NCBI GenBank assembly: GCA_025677815.1
Contig: JAIXMP010000010.1
Span: forward strand, 1 to 64,000
Direction of reading: 5' to 3'
DNA: 64,000 nucleotides
Source: Phascolomyces articulosus
Lineage: Eukaryota > Mucoromycota > Mucoromycetes > Mucorales > Lichtheimiaceae
Of this stretch, positions 21,844-34,568 are shown piece after piece. The first letter of the stretch is position 1. Each line of letters opens with the position of its first letter. The notes under the pieces are model-generated. The model was not told the DNA's origin. It made no database searches and saw only the letters and a list, made by a program, of their open reading frames with translations. The translations under genes and the position numbers were made by a program.

Positions 21844-24800
21844 AGAAAGCCTTCTCTTGTGATATTTTATAATATGATTGAATATCGCAAATAACATATT
21901 ATTTTTAAAAATCAGTGATTATTGTCATTCAACATGGAAAGGAATAGCTGATGCCAATATAGTAAAGCTATATACCAGTACTGTTTTTTTATTGATATAT
22001 AAGAGAATAACACGAGAAATTCATTTGGTTGCATTTTATATATAATATACTACGAATAATTCGAGAGAACAATACACATGCGTCGATTGTTTACAAACAC
22101 TAATAAAAGTCATCAGTTTAATATATAAATTAACGTAGTCAGTTGAAAACAGGTTATATGTATTATTGTATTGATAAACGGCAATGATAGATACGACATA
22201 ATAATACTTAAGATCTGAAAAGAAGGATATTTTACTATCAACTCCTTTGAATCAGTTGGACAGTACCAGTACTATCATGATGATAATGATGATGGTCAAC
22301 CTAATATTGGGTTTGGTTAATACATTTCATTGAAAACATTTTCCATACAACGAAAGAAATATTGTAGCGAAAGTTATAGCTTCTAAGCATGAAACGGAGA
22401 ATTGGTATGACAAAAAAAAATATCATAAATAATTCACCTTGAAGAGCAAAACAAATCAACTGCTCAAGAAACCTAATAATAGCTAGAAGGTTCCTTTTTA
22501 TTATGTTTTTATAATAGTTTAGTTCCTCTTTATTTCTTCAATAATTGCTTTTTTTTTAACATTTATATATATTTCTCTTCATCACAAACAACCCAAAATC
22601 TGGGTAAATAAATTTTCATCGTATAAATAATGGATACGGGTTTCGTAATGTGTGACAATCAGCGTCTACCTGATATGTTGTAAATCAGGTTTATCTTTTA
22701 AGCGAAATACTTTATCCATTTTAAGATCTTTTTCATGTAGTTTCTTTTACTGTATTTCTCATCTTTTCATATAAGAAAGGTTAGAAAAAAATGGGCACTA
22801 CATTACTCTAATAGCATAACAAAATATAATAAAAATGGTATAGTATATAGATATCAACTAGGCAATTTATCGCATGTAGTAAGCCACTAGAAATCAAATT
22901 TGTATAAGAATTCATAATGACGGAGCTACCTTCAGGGTGTTTTTTTTTTGGCTTTTCTCGTTCCTATTATGTAAATATATAAATGTTGTTGATACGTATT
23001 GTTAAGTAACAAAAGACAAGTTGAACCAATACAATGTGAAATGCATAAATAGTAATAAATATAGTGTTTTACATGATGTATGAAATTCGATAAAGAGGTT
23101 TAAAACCAATACATGCAAATATCTAATAAAATGTTGACTTGAAGGTGGATTAAAAACGACATTGCTAATAAAAAGAAGATATATATTAGAAAAAAGGGGG
23201 AGAAGATGGAAAAAAAGATTAATATAACACCAACAATATAAATTATTTTCTTCTTTTCCTTTTTCTTTAACAACAAAATGCCTCCCAAATGTTATCTCTT
23301 CCGAGGTGAAAGTAACAACAACAATAATAAAAATCAAAAAAGTTGAATTCATGGTTAAAAAAATGTGCTTTTTATCTTGTTGTATTGCCTTTCCTCATTA
23401 CTAATGAAAGAAATGTATATATAAAGCCTTCTACTTAATCATCACCAGCATCAGAACAACAACAATAGCAACTGTTTTACACCATCAAAGAGGTGTTGGA
23501 TAAACTCCCTTGCTGTTATATAATTAGCGTAAAAGATGAATATAATTGCATGATTCAATATAGCGAATTGATGACTAGCGATAACAAACAGAATGGTAAA
23601 TAATCTTTAATTACTAAAGTAGTAAAGTGATGATCATATTAAATAAAATGTAAAGAATTTATTTTTGCACTATTGGAAGAACCAAAATTTGAAGTAATCG
23701 AATATGATTTCATGTTTTACCATTGCACAAGTACCCAGCACATTGCAATAATCCTTTCTTATGACTTCTCTGCCCAATTCCATATTTTTTTTAATACAAA
23801 AATCTCAGCTTCTTTTGTGTTAATTCTAACATTTAGTACCTTGGCAATATACTTAATTTTGATATTTCTTTTAGTGTTTATATATCAATCTACCCTAATA
23901 TCAGAATTAATTTTACAAATCTCCTTTCTACTTGTTTGACATTAAGTTTTCTATTAATAAACGTATTTCATAAATATAATAAATATATTTTTCTTTCTAA
24001 TAAGGAGTAAATAGAATGTGTGTGGTATAAGAGAAAAAAATAACTATATTATTATCATGATGGATTTATATGTCAATAAAACTTAGTTAAACTAGAAAGG
24101 TTATTTATAGTTGAGATAGTGTTGTGATACAACTTGATTGTAATCTCAATTTTTATAAAAATATCATAATAGCTTAATAATAGTAAAACATGGGGAACTT
24201 TCTCTTATTTTCTTCTTTTGTATGCTATTTTTTTTATGACTATATTGTTGATAATTTATTCTTTACCTCCTGCGAATAGATAAGAGATACATAAAGATAC
24301 TATATTATTATTTTTGTGTATTAGTGGGTTATTTGAAAGAATTCCATTTTATTTTGCTGAGATGTGAGGGTTGTTTGGGTAGCTGATAAGAATGGCGCAG
24401 TAGTGGAAATTATTGTATCCTAGCTATTTTTCTGATATATTAAAAAATACGGTCATGCTATTGCTGCTGTTGAAGATTGTATTCTAGTTAGTATATTTTG
24501 AATAAGCTGAGTATCTGATATGTGATATCTGATTCTGATATTAACATGCATGAAAAATATTGATGAAACATGGTATCATACAATATTACTTAGAAATTCT
24601 AATAGTACTGCTTGCTTTTTTGCTACTGTTGCTGTCGTTCCCGTTCAGGATAGGATGTATTCGTCAATTGAATATTATTTTATTTATATCAATATCTTCT
24701 AAAGTATTTTTAAATGTCATTCTCCATCCGTGATCTGTGAACAAGTTCATCAATCTTCACTTTTCATAATATAGTAGATTCATAATACATCCACTCCTCT

Positions 24801-25258
24801 TTAAGAGATGTCGATCCTTGTCAAACAATATATACCATGCATCATATTCCACTATTTAAAAATAAAAACATTTTAGATAGCAAGCTATTATTATAAAATA
24901 CGTGAAAGTTCGATAGTTATTTAAATAATTATTACTAAAGGACTGTACCGCAATATTCTTTTATGAACTCATAGCAATGAGGTAAAAGATGGTTCCTATT
25001 CTCGACACCCAATAGGAACAGAAGTACTATAGTTGTAGTGCACATTAAGTATGTAATAATCACGTATTTAACTGAATAAATGTAATTTACTAGGATGTTA
25101 TTAATGATTATAATAAAAATAGTCAATGGCATCAAAAAAGCGTGTGTACCGATCATTTTTGTAGAAATTATTAGCAATTTCCATTTTTGGAAACTCCGTT
25201 CCCTGTGGAAGAGAAGCGGCAGTTTGCAACATGGTATGCTCCCTCTTTCTCGTTTACA

Positions 25259-26134
25259 ATGGCCCCCAAAGCTTGTAAGTAGAATATAGAAATCAAATGC
25301 ACCAGTAACAAAAACAAAGGGAAACGAATAGATGGATCGACGTTCGATATACGATCAAACGGATGAATAGAAAAATGGATGGATTAAGAAAAAGAAAATG
25401 ACGGATGGATGGATGAGATTATATATATACAACCTCCAATTTTTTTTTTGAGAATCGCCATTTTTCAAAATCGAATCGTCAAAAACTAAAAAAATGTAAT
25501 TCATTTTTTTGTTACTATTAGCACCCAAGTCTAAGGCTGCTGCTGCCAAGAAGGCCGCTTTGAAGGGCGTCCATGGCAAGTCGGTCCGTAAGGTTCGCAC
25601 CTCCACTCACTTCCACTTGCCCAAGACCTTGCGCTTGTCCCGTAAGCCCAAGTATGCTCGCAAGTCCGTTCCCCATTTGCCCCGCATGGATCAATACCGT
25701 GTCGTTCGCAACCCCTTGAACAGCGAAACCGCCATGAAGAAGATTGAGGAACACAACACCTTGACCTTCATCGTTGACGTCAAGGCCAACAAGCACCAAA
25801 TTAAGGATGCTGTCAAGCGTCTTTATGATGTCGAGGCTCTCAAGGTTAACACTTTGATCAGGTTAGTATCTGATAACAATCACTTTTTCTTTTATATGCT
25901 TGTTAGATATATATATATATATATATACGCAGATGATATTGAAAAATATATTTTTTATATAATTTAGACCCGATGGTAAGAAGAAGGCTTACGTTCGTTT
26001 GACCGCTGATGTCGATGCTTTGGATGTTGCCAACAAGGTAAATAAATGAACGAGAAACGAATTGGATATATTAAGCCATATACTAATCATAGACATTTTT
26101 TTATTTTTGATAATATTAGATTGGTCTTATTTAA
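25259..26134 (+). CDS. RPL25: 60S ribosomal protein uL23 (L23a; yeast L25)
   Basis: Exons 25259-25274, 25522-25861, 25968-26037 and 26120-26134 encode 146 residues. The first exon is only 16 nt (MAPKA plus one base) and the last 15 nt (IGLI, stop), both typical of ribosomal protein genes with introns near the ends. Motifs: [96 protein letters not shown]. uL23 sits at the polypeptide exit tunnel and docks SRP and nascent-chain factors. The basic N-terminal extension is the eukaryotic type. Codons in exon 2 are visibly C-rich at third positions compared with neighbours, as expected for a highly expressed gene. Confidence 0.97.
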
Positions 26135-26971
26135 GTGTGAGGCTATTTTAAACAGTATTTTTTATCAGTTAATAAATGCTCGTTGAAACAAAAAAGGACA
26201 CGAATGAATGATCGTTATTAAAAACTGTTTGCTGATAGTGTCGTTATATTATCACATTATTTTTTTGATGTGCACCAAAGTATCATGTTATCTTACGTGT
26301 TACAGTGTTTATGCATAACGTGGCAATGGAAAAAAGGGCTCGATGTTTAACTAGAGTTGTCTGATTATCAGTACAAATACAATTTCCCAGAGATAATGGG
26401 ATACTCATATCCGATAGTTATTGTATCAAAAACTTGAGATACGGATCATGCTGGGTGTTGGATCTTGCGAAAAGAAGAAAAATGCATGTTTTTCATAATA
26501 TTGATCGTCACTAAGTAATGCGTGATAGTTACGTAGGAGACTTTGAAGATTTGTTGGTAGGTTTAAAATAGAACCTTGCACTGAGACCAGATTTCTCATA
26601 CGCGCCTGCCTTTTTGGAATTATATTAAAGCAGTGACAATACATGCATTACGGGTTATCTTTGCATGTAACCGATAATAATGCTTATGGACTACTTTAGA
26701 GTTACAGGGTAGCGCTGTGAACAACTTAAATATCCCACTGCCTTCCAGAAATTGTAATTGTGTAATCTTAGAGTGTTCATTTTTGGAAACCTTCAATTAT
26801 ATCTAGCCCATATTCCCATAGCCAGAAAGTTGGGCACTAGTCTTTTTTTTACATATATAATTGCCAACACTACCTCCACCCATTAAAAGCTAAATTCAAA
26901 TAAACAAAAACAAGATGTATTCAAGGCACAAAATGTCCGTAAAGAATTTATTATAAAAATAAATGTCCAAT
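26135..26971. other. 3' intergenic interval between convergent ribosomal genes
   Basis: No convincing gene. A minus-strand open stretch at 26426-26644 has a fairly ordinary composition (contains ILNLPTNLQSLLRNYHALLS) but has no start context, splice partner or recognisable family; it may be a decayed fragment. Confidence 0.45.
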
Positions 26972-27589
26972 TTAACGGGACTTGAAGTCTAGAGAAGAAG
27001 AGAACATAAAACATTTAGTATTTGCAACATATTAATAGACGCTACTCTTATCGCGCACACACACACTTAAAAGTAATAAGAAACTTACAGTCCAAGAGAA
27101 CGTTCATGGCTTCGGATTCTTCTCCAAAGTCAGTGACGGCAACACAAGAGCAGGCAACAACCTTGCGGGCGTTACCATCACGGTCGATCTTGCATTGACC
27201 AGCCCATTCACCGAGCTTCTTGGGGTCAGAGACCTTGATCAAGTTGATGTTGTGCTCAGCGCAGAGAGCTTCAACGAGCTTGACGTATTCACCTTCAGTG
27301 CAGGATTCGTTCAAGACAGCCAAATGAGCTTGACGTCTAAATAAAAATTAAATAAATCAATTATATATAAGTATATTTTGAATTTCGTTCAATTTAATTG
27401 TTATCAATTATTGCTTTACCTGTCCAAAGCCTTGACGGCTTGCTTCAAACCACGGGCAAGACCATCGTGAACCAAAGCACGACGCAAGACTTCTTGAAGG
27501 GCTTCTTCAACGGACATTTGACCTTGGGTGGTCTCAGCAGCGACCTCAACCTCTTGAGTCTCCATTACGATATCTTCCTCGGTTGACAT
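26972..27589 (-). CDS. RPS12: 40S ribosomal protein eS12
   Basis: Exons 27589-27420, 27336-27089 and 26988-26972 encode 144 residues. The last exon is 17 nt and supplies YFKSR-stop, which completes the family C-terminus after MNVLLD. Motifs include [74 protein letters not shown] and [17 protein letters not shown]. eS12 is an L7Ae-like protein in the beak of the 40S subunit. It is convergent with the uL23 gene about 0.8 kb away. Coding sequence is C/G-enriched at third positions, as in uL23. Confidence 0.97.
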
Positions 27590-30500
27590 GCTATATAAAT
27601 AATATCGAACTTATTGTCAATCCATCGAATCCAACTTTAGTTCGTCCATCCATCCATGTATCCATCGATACAATGGATCCCACCGTTTCATTTGTATGAT
27701 CCTATATCATTTATACATACACTGATGAGATTACTTTTTTAAGTGATTAAAAAAAAGAGAAGGAACCTTGCTTTTGGAGCTTTTCAAGCTGCAGTATAGT
27801 TCGCAAACAGATTTCAACCTCCGTCACATTTTAACTACCAAACATACTATGAATCACATAATAAGAAATTCATTTTGATGCTGCATATTAAACAAAGCAT
27901 GGAGATTTTATGTTAGAGAGCAATTATGAGATATATTTTAATTACTATCATTATTTGTTAATTAATGTATTACCATGACGACAACCTTTATCTTATTGGC
28001 TTCTTCGTATGAGCCATGTAACCTTAAAAGTATACTCGAGCATTCATGGATAATAAGTAATAACAGTAAGCATTTTATATTCTAGTAGCTAACATATCCT
28101 CGTAGTGACAAATTTCAATGCTTTAGTGTTATTAGTGTATTAGCAGCACTGAAGGTACAATACCTTCTATTATCATCATTTGATAATACATCATGAATCA
28201 ATTTTTTTTTGAAATACAGAATTCACTATGAAGCTTTATCTGCTGGTTATATCAATTTATTGCTAGCTTAATTAGAAAAAAATGGTTTGATGTATTATCA
28301 AGTTATTTACATGTCTTTTTTTGTAGTTTGATATAAATATATAAATAAGTATTTAATTAAAGAGATGGTATTAGTACATGCACTGTGTTCTTTGTATATA
28401 CTTTTGATGTTTCTCAAAAATGCAGCGCGTATGGCATCTAACAAAATAGATGATGAGATGCAGGTATACTATATCTGTTTGTTCAATGCTTCAAATAACA
28501 CAATCGGTAAGAAATATTTATACTGTCATATATTTCGTCGATTCTCATAAAAAATATATTATGGATTCACAATTAATTATCGTAGGAGTATATTTAAAAA
28601 TCACAGCGCCATTTATTACCATGTGTCATGACATGCAAAATTCTATCTAAAATACAAAATGATGTGTTGCTTGAATATACACTCAGTATGTTTTAATTAC
28701 TATTATCCCGTTTGATAAAAGAACACTGTCAACTTTAATATATAAAACACAGGTTTCTTCAAGAGTTGGTGAAACTGATATAATTTCTCCCACGGATTCT
28801 CGTAATGTATAATGTTTTTTAAGCAACCTTTCATAAACCATTAATGCTAGATGGAATCAAATACATAGTAGATAATTCTACCTTTAGACATATAGTACTA
28901 AAATGTAAACCACTCATATTCTATTTTGTGGTTTAATGAAGATATGGGTATTTTTATGCTACCCGAAAAATATTTTCTTCATGAAAAATGTTTAATTTGT
29001 TGTTAACACTACTGTGATTTGATTGCAGGTAAATTATTACATATTGAGAATTATTTTTTCTGTGTATGTGCATGTGTCAAGTAAAAAAATATAAGTTATA
29101 CCTGCACACTTCATTTATTTTGTAAAATACAGCGCTCATACTATCTCTCACTTAATTTAAAAGTCTGCTATACCACAACTGGTTGGGCTTTTTGGTACTT
29201 GGTTATTAATCGAGTCATGTTTCTCGTAAATTTTGGCCATAGATATACAGCTTGGAAGTACTATGTCTTTAGTTGAACCCAAAACGATAAAGAGTACGAT
29301 TTATAACCAGGATCTATGCTCTTCGTAAAGCTTTTAACCATTATTCAGGTTTGGACCATGAGATACCGAACTCTACCAACAGTGAATTACTTTTTAGTTT
29401 TTTGTGCAAGCCCGTCTTCTTGGAGATATAGACGCATTAGCATTTCACCGCAAAATATCACTGCTTGTCATATATGGTGATTTTTATCGCATACTTTGAC
29501 AAGGTAGAAAACAATATATATTCATGTAGTAGGTCTATCGTTATAGCCGTTATGATATTGGAAAGGACGATGCGTGGGGCGAGCTATAAGAAGGTGGATA
29601 ATGTCAATATCAATGAGTATTGAATATATTGATATGCGCATGCTTGTTTTAAATATTTATTTAAATTCATATAGGACACTTTTAGAATACTTTTAACTGA
29701 TATTGCGCTATTTACCAGCATCCTGATTACTGTGGATTGCTTTTTTTGCTTTCGTTTATCCTTAAAAATAGCACAACACACCACCCTTTCTAATATCTTG
29801 ACCACTATAACGATTAATCTACCATATGAATATATATTGTTTCTTACCTTGTCACTATTATATAGAACAAAACAGCACGAGATTTCGTTCACAAGTAGCT
29901 TTGAAATGCCTTGTCAAAGTATGTGGATAATAAATTACCATAGTAACCAGTGACATTTTTCAGCGAAAAGTAAAATCGAAATTTTATGAGAAACTAATAA
30001 TGATAAATAATGAAACCTTACTATCTATTTTCAACGATGATTCGGCAATAAAAAGCTTTACTGTTTGATATTTGATTGTCGAAACACTTGTATCAGCCTC
30101 ATCATGTTTGTATATATCCATGATGTATAAAAATTATACCATAATTAGTTGAAGTTGATGATATATGTATATTGCCAATTTTTTTACACTATACCAGCGA
30201 CGTGTTTCACTATTAGATAATATACTTCATATAATATATTTAATTTTTTTTCCAAAGAAAAATCTTTAACAGAAAAAAATAATGAATACAGTTCAAATAG
30301 TAAAACGCAAAAATGTCATACTTTTTGTTATAAAATTCTTAAAAATAACGTTCTTGTTTGGTATGTGCGCATAGCATACTTAACATCATACCCTTTTCTC
30401 ACAAAGTGCTTATTTATGACGTTATTATTGATGGAATAACTGAAGTATTTTAATGAGTTATGGTTCGAATGACAATTCCATTGAGCAATAAGAAATTATT

Positions 30501-30685
30501 TAATACCCGATATATACGTGATCATACCGTATATTTAATCATTGTAAAGGATGTTTGTTGCTTTTTATATTATATTAGGATATTAGAACAAAGAGGTCAA
30601 TAACTTCAATTATATGGTCATTTAGCATAAGGAAACTAATGTAAGTTCCAAGTATAAATATACAAAGTTTCTCTATTAATTACTA
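27590..30685. other. Gene desert
   Basis: About 3 kb of strongly AT-rich DNA with no gene I can support. Short open frames (for example 28365-28550 +, 29732-29953 +) show no family signal. A patch of more mixed composition at about 29160-29640 could be old transposon sequence, but no motif was recognised. Confidence 0.5.
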
Positions 30686-31159
30686 TCAGTCGCATTCATT
30701 CGTGACGGACGTGTGTAAATGATAAACCAGATATTCGTTATTATTATTATTTTTTCTCTGATATTTTACATCAACATATTCATTAGGTATACGCTCACTA
30801 CTATTGTCTTCAACAGCATCATTCTTTTCTTGATCCATAGTAGAAGCTTTTTGTTTAAACTTTAGCATATCATCATTGCTCATGATATAATAGGCGTCTG
30901 CGAGTTCAGTCATCGTTGGACCGTCTTCAGGATCCAACAATATTTACTTTTCCACGCCAATCTATTATAATTTGATAAAATAAAATGAAAAATTACTCTT
31001 TCTATAATAATATTATAAACTACTATCGTATTAATTATTTTACATACAGGCTTTCTCCTCGTCAGTTCCTTTATAAACAAAAGAAAAGAACGCGTTCCAA
31101 GGACAAAGCTTTCTAACACCATTGGACTTTTGATTTTGAGTAGTAGATTGAGAATTCAT
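30686..31159 (-). pseudogene. HMG-box-like gene, apparently broken
   Basis: Read on minus from ATG 31159, the first exon starts MNSQSTTQNQ and contains KLCPWNAFFSFVYKG, which resembles the start of an HMG box (compare xxPxNAFxx). A probable intron begins at GTATGT (about 31049) and ends at ATAATAG (about 30961). The following segment gives YWRGKVNI and then a stop. One base shift away, the frame continues LDPEDGPTMTELADAYYIMS and DDMLKFKQKASTMDQ, resembling the third helix and end of an HMG-like box, to a stop at 30686. No canonical splice choice I tried joins the two parts in one frame. So either a frameshift has killed the gene or an unusual splice exists. HMG identity is tentative. Confidence 0.35.
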
Positions 31160-31194
31160 TGAAAAAAAATAATTGATGAGTTAAAATATTAAAA

Positions 31195-31654
31195 GAAAAA
31201 TAAAGGTGGGGGGACTAGGCATATCGTATAAAAACTGGCGGTGCACCACGGCGCATCCCACGGAGGATTGCAAACCAGATGGCGCGAGGCTGTAATCATG
31301 ATTTGGTCATTCAAATGAGCTTATCCCAGCATTCAAATATGGTAAAATTTTCAGACGCTGGCAATAAATTCAGACACCAGCGGTTAGTCTGTCACACTGG
31401 ATTTTCCAAGAAAAAAAAAAGCTTTTTTTTTTTGTAGATCGAATTCTTTTCTCCTTTCGTCGCCACCCTTGCTTTTGTTCCGCTTCATTTTTTTTTTACT
31501 CCTGAAAAGAAAAAAGCGCTCGGGAAAGCTCTTCCTACACCCCATTTCTTTATTCCTTGTTTTCATTTCGAATTCAATCTAGTGTTGTATTGCGTTTCAT
31601 TATTGAAAAAAGTCTTGTTTTTATATTATTTTATATTTTTTTTTGTTTGCCACC
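31195..31654 (+). promoter_or_regulatory. Promoter region of the phosphatidylserine synthase gene
   Basis: It includes a GC-richer island at 31230-31300 (CGCATCCCAC and AGATGGCG) about 400 bp before the start codon, and T-rich tracts. The start codon sits in GCCACCATGGG, a perfect match to the metazoan Kozak consensus. The GC island shares the words AGATGGCG and CGCATCCC with the island at 21615-21690, in a different order. Confidence 0.35.
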
Positions 31655-33690
31655 ATGGGTAACAAGGAATATTCTACCTCGACAACTCATACGACGGTGG
31701 ATCACCACTATTACCGTACTGATATGGAAGACACTGAATCAACTACTTCTAATTCCAACAACGAGAGTCTCTGTGAGTAAAAACTTTATATGTTATTTTA
31801 TAAAACATGTATCAAAAGGGTTTGGTGGTGAGACGCAGTAGCAAGAAAGGGGAGAATAATAGTAAACAAGGAATTCAAGAGTGGGGACACCAATATATCA
31901 AATGATATATCCACGTGCGTGATCTCTACTTGTATACTTACTCTACTGTCTATTTCTATTACATGAAGTTCATCCACATACATTAACAGCTTTAGCCCTT
32001 TTATTGGGGTGGTTATTTTATGCTGCTGTTCGTACCAATTATTATGAAAATACAGAAACAAGTGTCAAGTTGGGTATTTCAGCTGCTATGGGATGTTTTA
32101 TCTTTATTGGTATGCTTCAATTCCGAGATGGTCCCTTTATTCGACCTAGTATACCTTTTTGGCGCGCTGTCTTAAGTTTAAGTGTTTTATATCAAATGTT
32201 ACTTGTCTTTTTATTATTCTTGGTAAGTTTATTTATTTACTTTTTATTCGATCATTTTTTGGCGGATTTTACGGGGAATGAGTGTCAATCTATCCTACAT
32301 TGTGGGATAAACTCTTGTTTGACACGTAAATCATGTCCCTTGTGTTACTGGTCTTACGTAATTTTTTGTTACATTCTACAAAAAATTTATTGTTATATAT
32401 TATTACTATTATTATATAGAATAAAGATGAAGCTCGACGATTCATGGTTTATTTTGATCCAGAATTAGGTGTACAACTCCCAGAAAGATCTTATGCTGAT
32501 CAATGTGATTTGAGTATTGAAACATTCAAGGTATTTTCATTCGTTTGTGTCATGTGTTTAGTGATAAAAAGTAATGGGATCAGCTAATTTCCATTTTATT
32601 AGAATCAAGTGGATATTTTTGTACTTGCTCATGTTTTGGGATGGTATGGAAAAGCAATTATCTTGCGTGATTATTGGCTTTGTTGGATTTTGTCTGTTAC
32701 TTTTGAATTTTGTGAATATTCATTAGAACACCAACTTAATAACTTTGCTGAGTGTTGGTGGGATCATGTAAGTAGTATATTTATATATATGTATGATAAA
32801 GGGATTTGGAATAGATGATTAACGGGATAGGTGATCATTTGTTATTTTAGTGGATTCTTGATGTTCTTGTTTGTAATTGGGGTGGTATTTATCTTGGTAT
32901 GAAGACCTGTCAATACTTTGAAATGAAGGTAAGGTTTTCTATTTCTATTTTATCATTTAATATCTATCATGTCACTCAATTACAATAATGATAAAATAAT
33001 AGCAATATTCATGGTCTGGTTTCCGCCAAATTAAATCATTACGCGGTAAAGCAAAACGTGCCGTACAGCAATTTACTCCCCATGATTGGACTCGATTTGA
33101 ATGGAGAACATTAAGTAACCCCAAGAATTACTTTGGTGTTATTGGATTAATGATCGTTGTAAGTATTATTTTTTTCCTTATCTTATCTTGACGTATGAAT
33201 TGTACACTAAAAAAACTCGCTTATATAATTAGGCATTACAATGTGAATTGAATTGTTTCTATTTGAAATATCTTTTATGGGTTCCACCAGAGCATCCATT
33301 GAACACTTATCGACTTATTTTGATGTTCTTATGTGCACTTCCTGCTGCACGAGATCTTTATCAGTATTTGATGGAAAGGTAATGAAAGTTAACGCGGCGA
33401 TACTCTTTTTACAAACGGGGCTAAATTTTCCACTAATATTGGATCCTTATATATTTAGTGGTGATACCAAGTTGGGAGCCCATGCTTGGTTATTGATTTG
33501 CAATATCATGACTGAGACAATTATCTGTTTGAAGTTTTCAGAAAATGAGTTCCTTGTTCCTGCCCCCATGTATGTCAAGGTAGCATGGTCTACAGTAGCT
33601 ATCATAGTTTTAGTTGCATTCCCTCTTTGGCGATTCGTTATTCGACCTCCTACACCACCTATTCAATTATCTGAAGATAAGCTTGAATAA
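31655..33690 (+). CDS. Phosphatidylserine synthase, base-exchange type (PTDSS1/2-like)
   Basis: Eight exons (31655-31772, 31969-32222, 32420-32530, 32603-32767, 32851-32928, 33003-33158, 33233-33378, 33459-33690) encode 419 residues with several membrane spans. The enzyme family swaps serine for the choline or ethanolamine head group of existing phospholipids in the ER/mitochondria-associated membrane. Diagnostic segments: FHPHTLTAL near the first span, [68 protein letters not shown], and [13 protein letters not shown]. This is the animal/plant-type enzyme, not the CDP-DAG-dependent Cho1/Pss type used by yeasts; it lacks a CDP-alcohol phosphotransferase motif. The N-terminal 40 residues are hydrophilic and Thr/Ser-rich. 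The gene is in a plus-strand tandem with the ABC transporter. Confidence 0.94.
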
Positions 33691-34397
33691 ACAATGTCAA
33701 AAGGAACAGACGACGAACGACGAGATTAACTTATAGTTATAAATACATATATATTCCAAGTTATTAATGTGTTTACATATTAAAATATATTTATCATTCA
33801 TTCCATTTCATAACCCCTCCCCTTTCACACTACTTGCCATTACTGTTTTATATATATAATAACCACTCTTTTTTATCCATAAACAACAACAATTACATAA
33901 CAAATTTGATAATTATATAGATCCTTCTACTACATCCACATCCACACACACTCATCCTATTTTAGTATTTCCCCTTTCTCCTTCATCTTTAGTAGCACCC
34001 TTTCTTTCTATTCTTCATAATTATTTTCATTAGTTTGCAGAAACTAAAAATTAATAAAAAAAAATACAAAACTTTATCACCAAAGTTACTATAATAATTA
34101 TTAGCTTTGCCCGTACCGTTTAGTAAATATATTTATCAACTTGTTCTTCTCTTCTACAAAAAAAAAGACCAGTATCTTTTTTTCGCTGGTTTTTTTTTTC
34201 GTTGTTTTTTTTTTATAATAATTGTTCCGGATCTGCGTAACCTTCTTTCCTTTTTTCCTTATTTTTACTTTTATTTTCTACTTTTTTTTTCTTGTTATCT
34301 TGTAAAGAATTAACCTCTTCTACTTGTTCATGTAAAAGAAAAGTGATTGTTGTCAGAAATAATCATTTATCATCATTGAATAAGTAAGAGAAGAGTT
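33691..34397. other. Intergenic interval
   Basis: Between two plus-strand genes. Very T-rich with poly-T runs at about 34189-34214, likely the PS synthase 3' end followed by the ABC transporter promoter. No gene seen. Confidence 0.6.
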
Positions 34398-34534
34398 ATG
34401 GAAGTAGCCACTTGTTTATTTGTAAGTTTTCTACCCGATATAATGCGAGCATAAATATTTACATATAAACAATCATTTATTATCATTAGCATCCATGGAC
34501 AAACGAGGATTTTACGCCATGTTTTCGGGCAATG

Positions 34535-34568
<34 letters not shown>

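Larger units (their letters stand above)
21229..25258. other. Gene desert with hairpins
   Basis: About 4 kb without a credible gene, strongly AT-rich. It contains the perfect hairpin at 21465-21492, a GC-rich structured island at 21615-21690, a (GAA)n tract at about 21819-21843, and many A/T runs. Open frames such as those at 23673-23939 (+) and 23002-23352 (-) have hydrophobic, low-complexity translations and are probably chance. Confidence 0.55.

Noticed and set aside
23002..23352. Open frame of 116 codons on minus in the desert
   Set aside because: Translation is a hydrophobic Phe/Leu/Ile-rich string from T/A-rich DNA, with no motif, no splice partner and a second overlapping frame just as open.
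25275..26119. Possible snoRNAs in the uL23 introns
   Set aside because: Looked for C (RUGAUGA) and D (CUGA) boxes in correct order with short terminal stems; only isolated partial matches in the wrong order.
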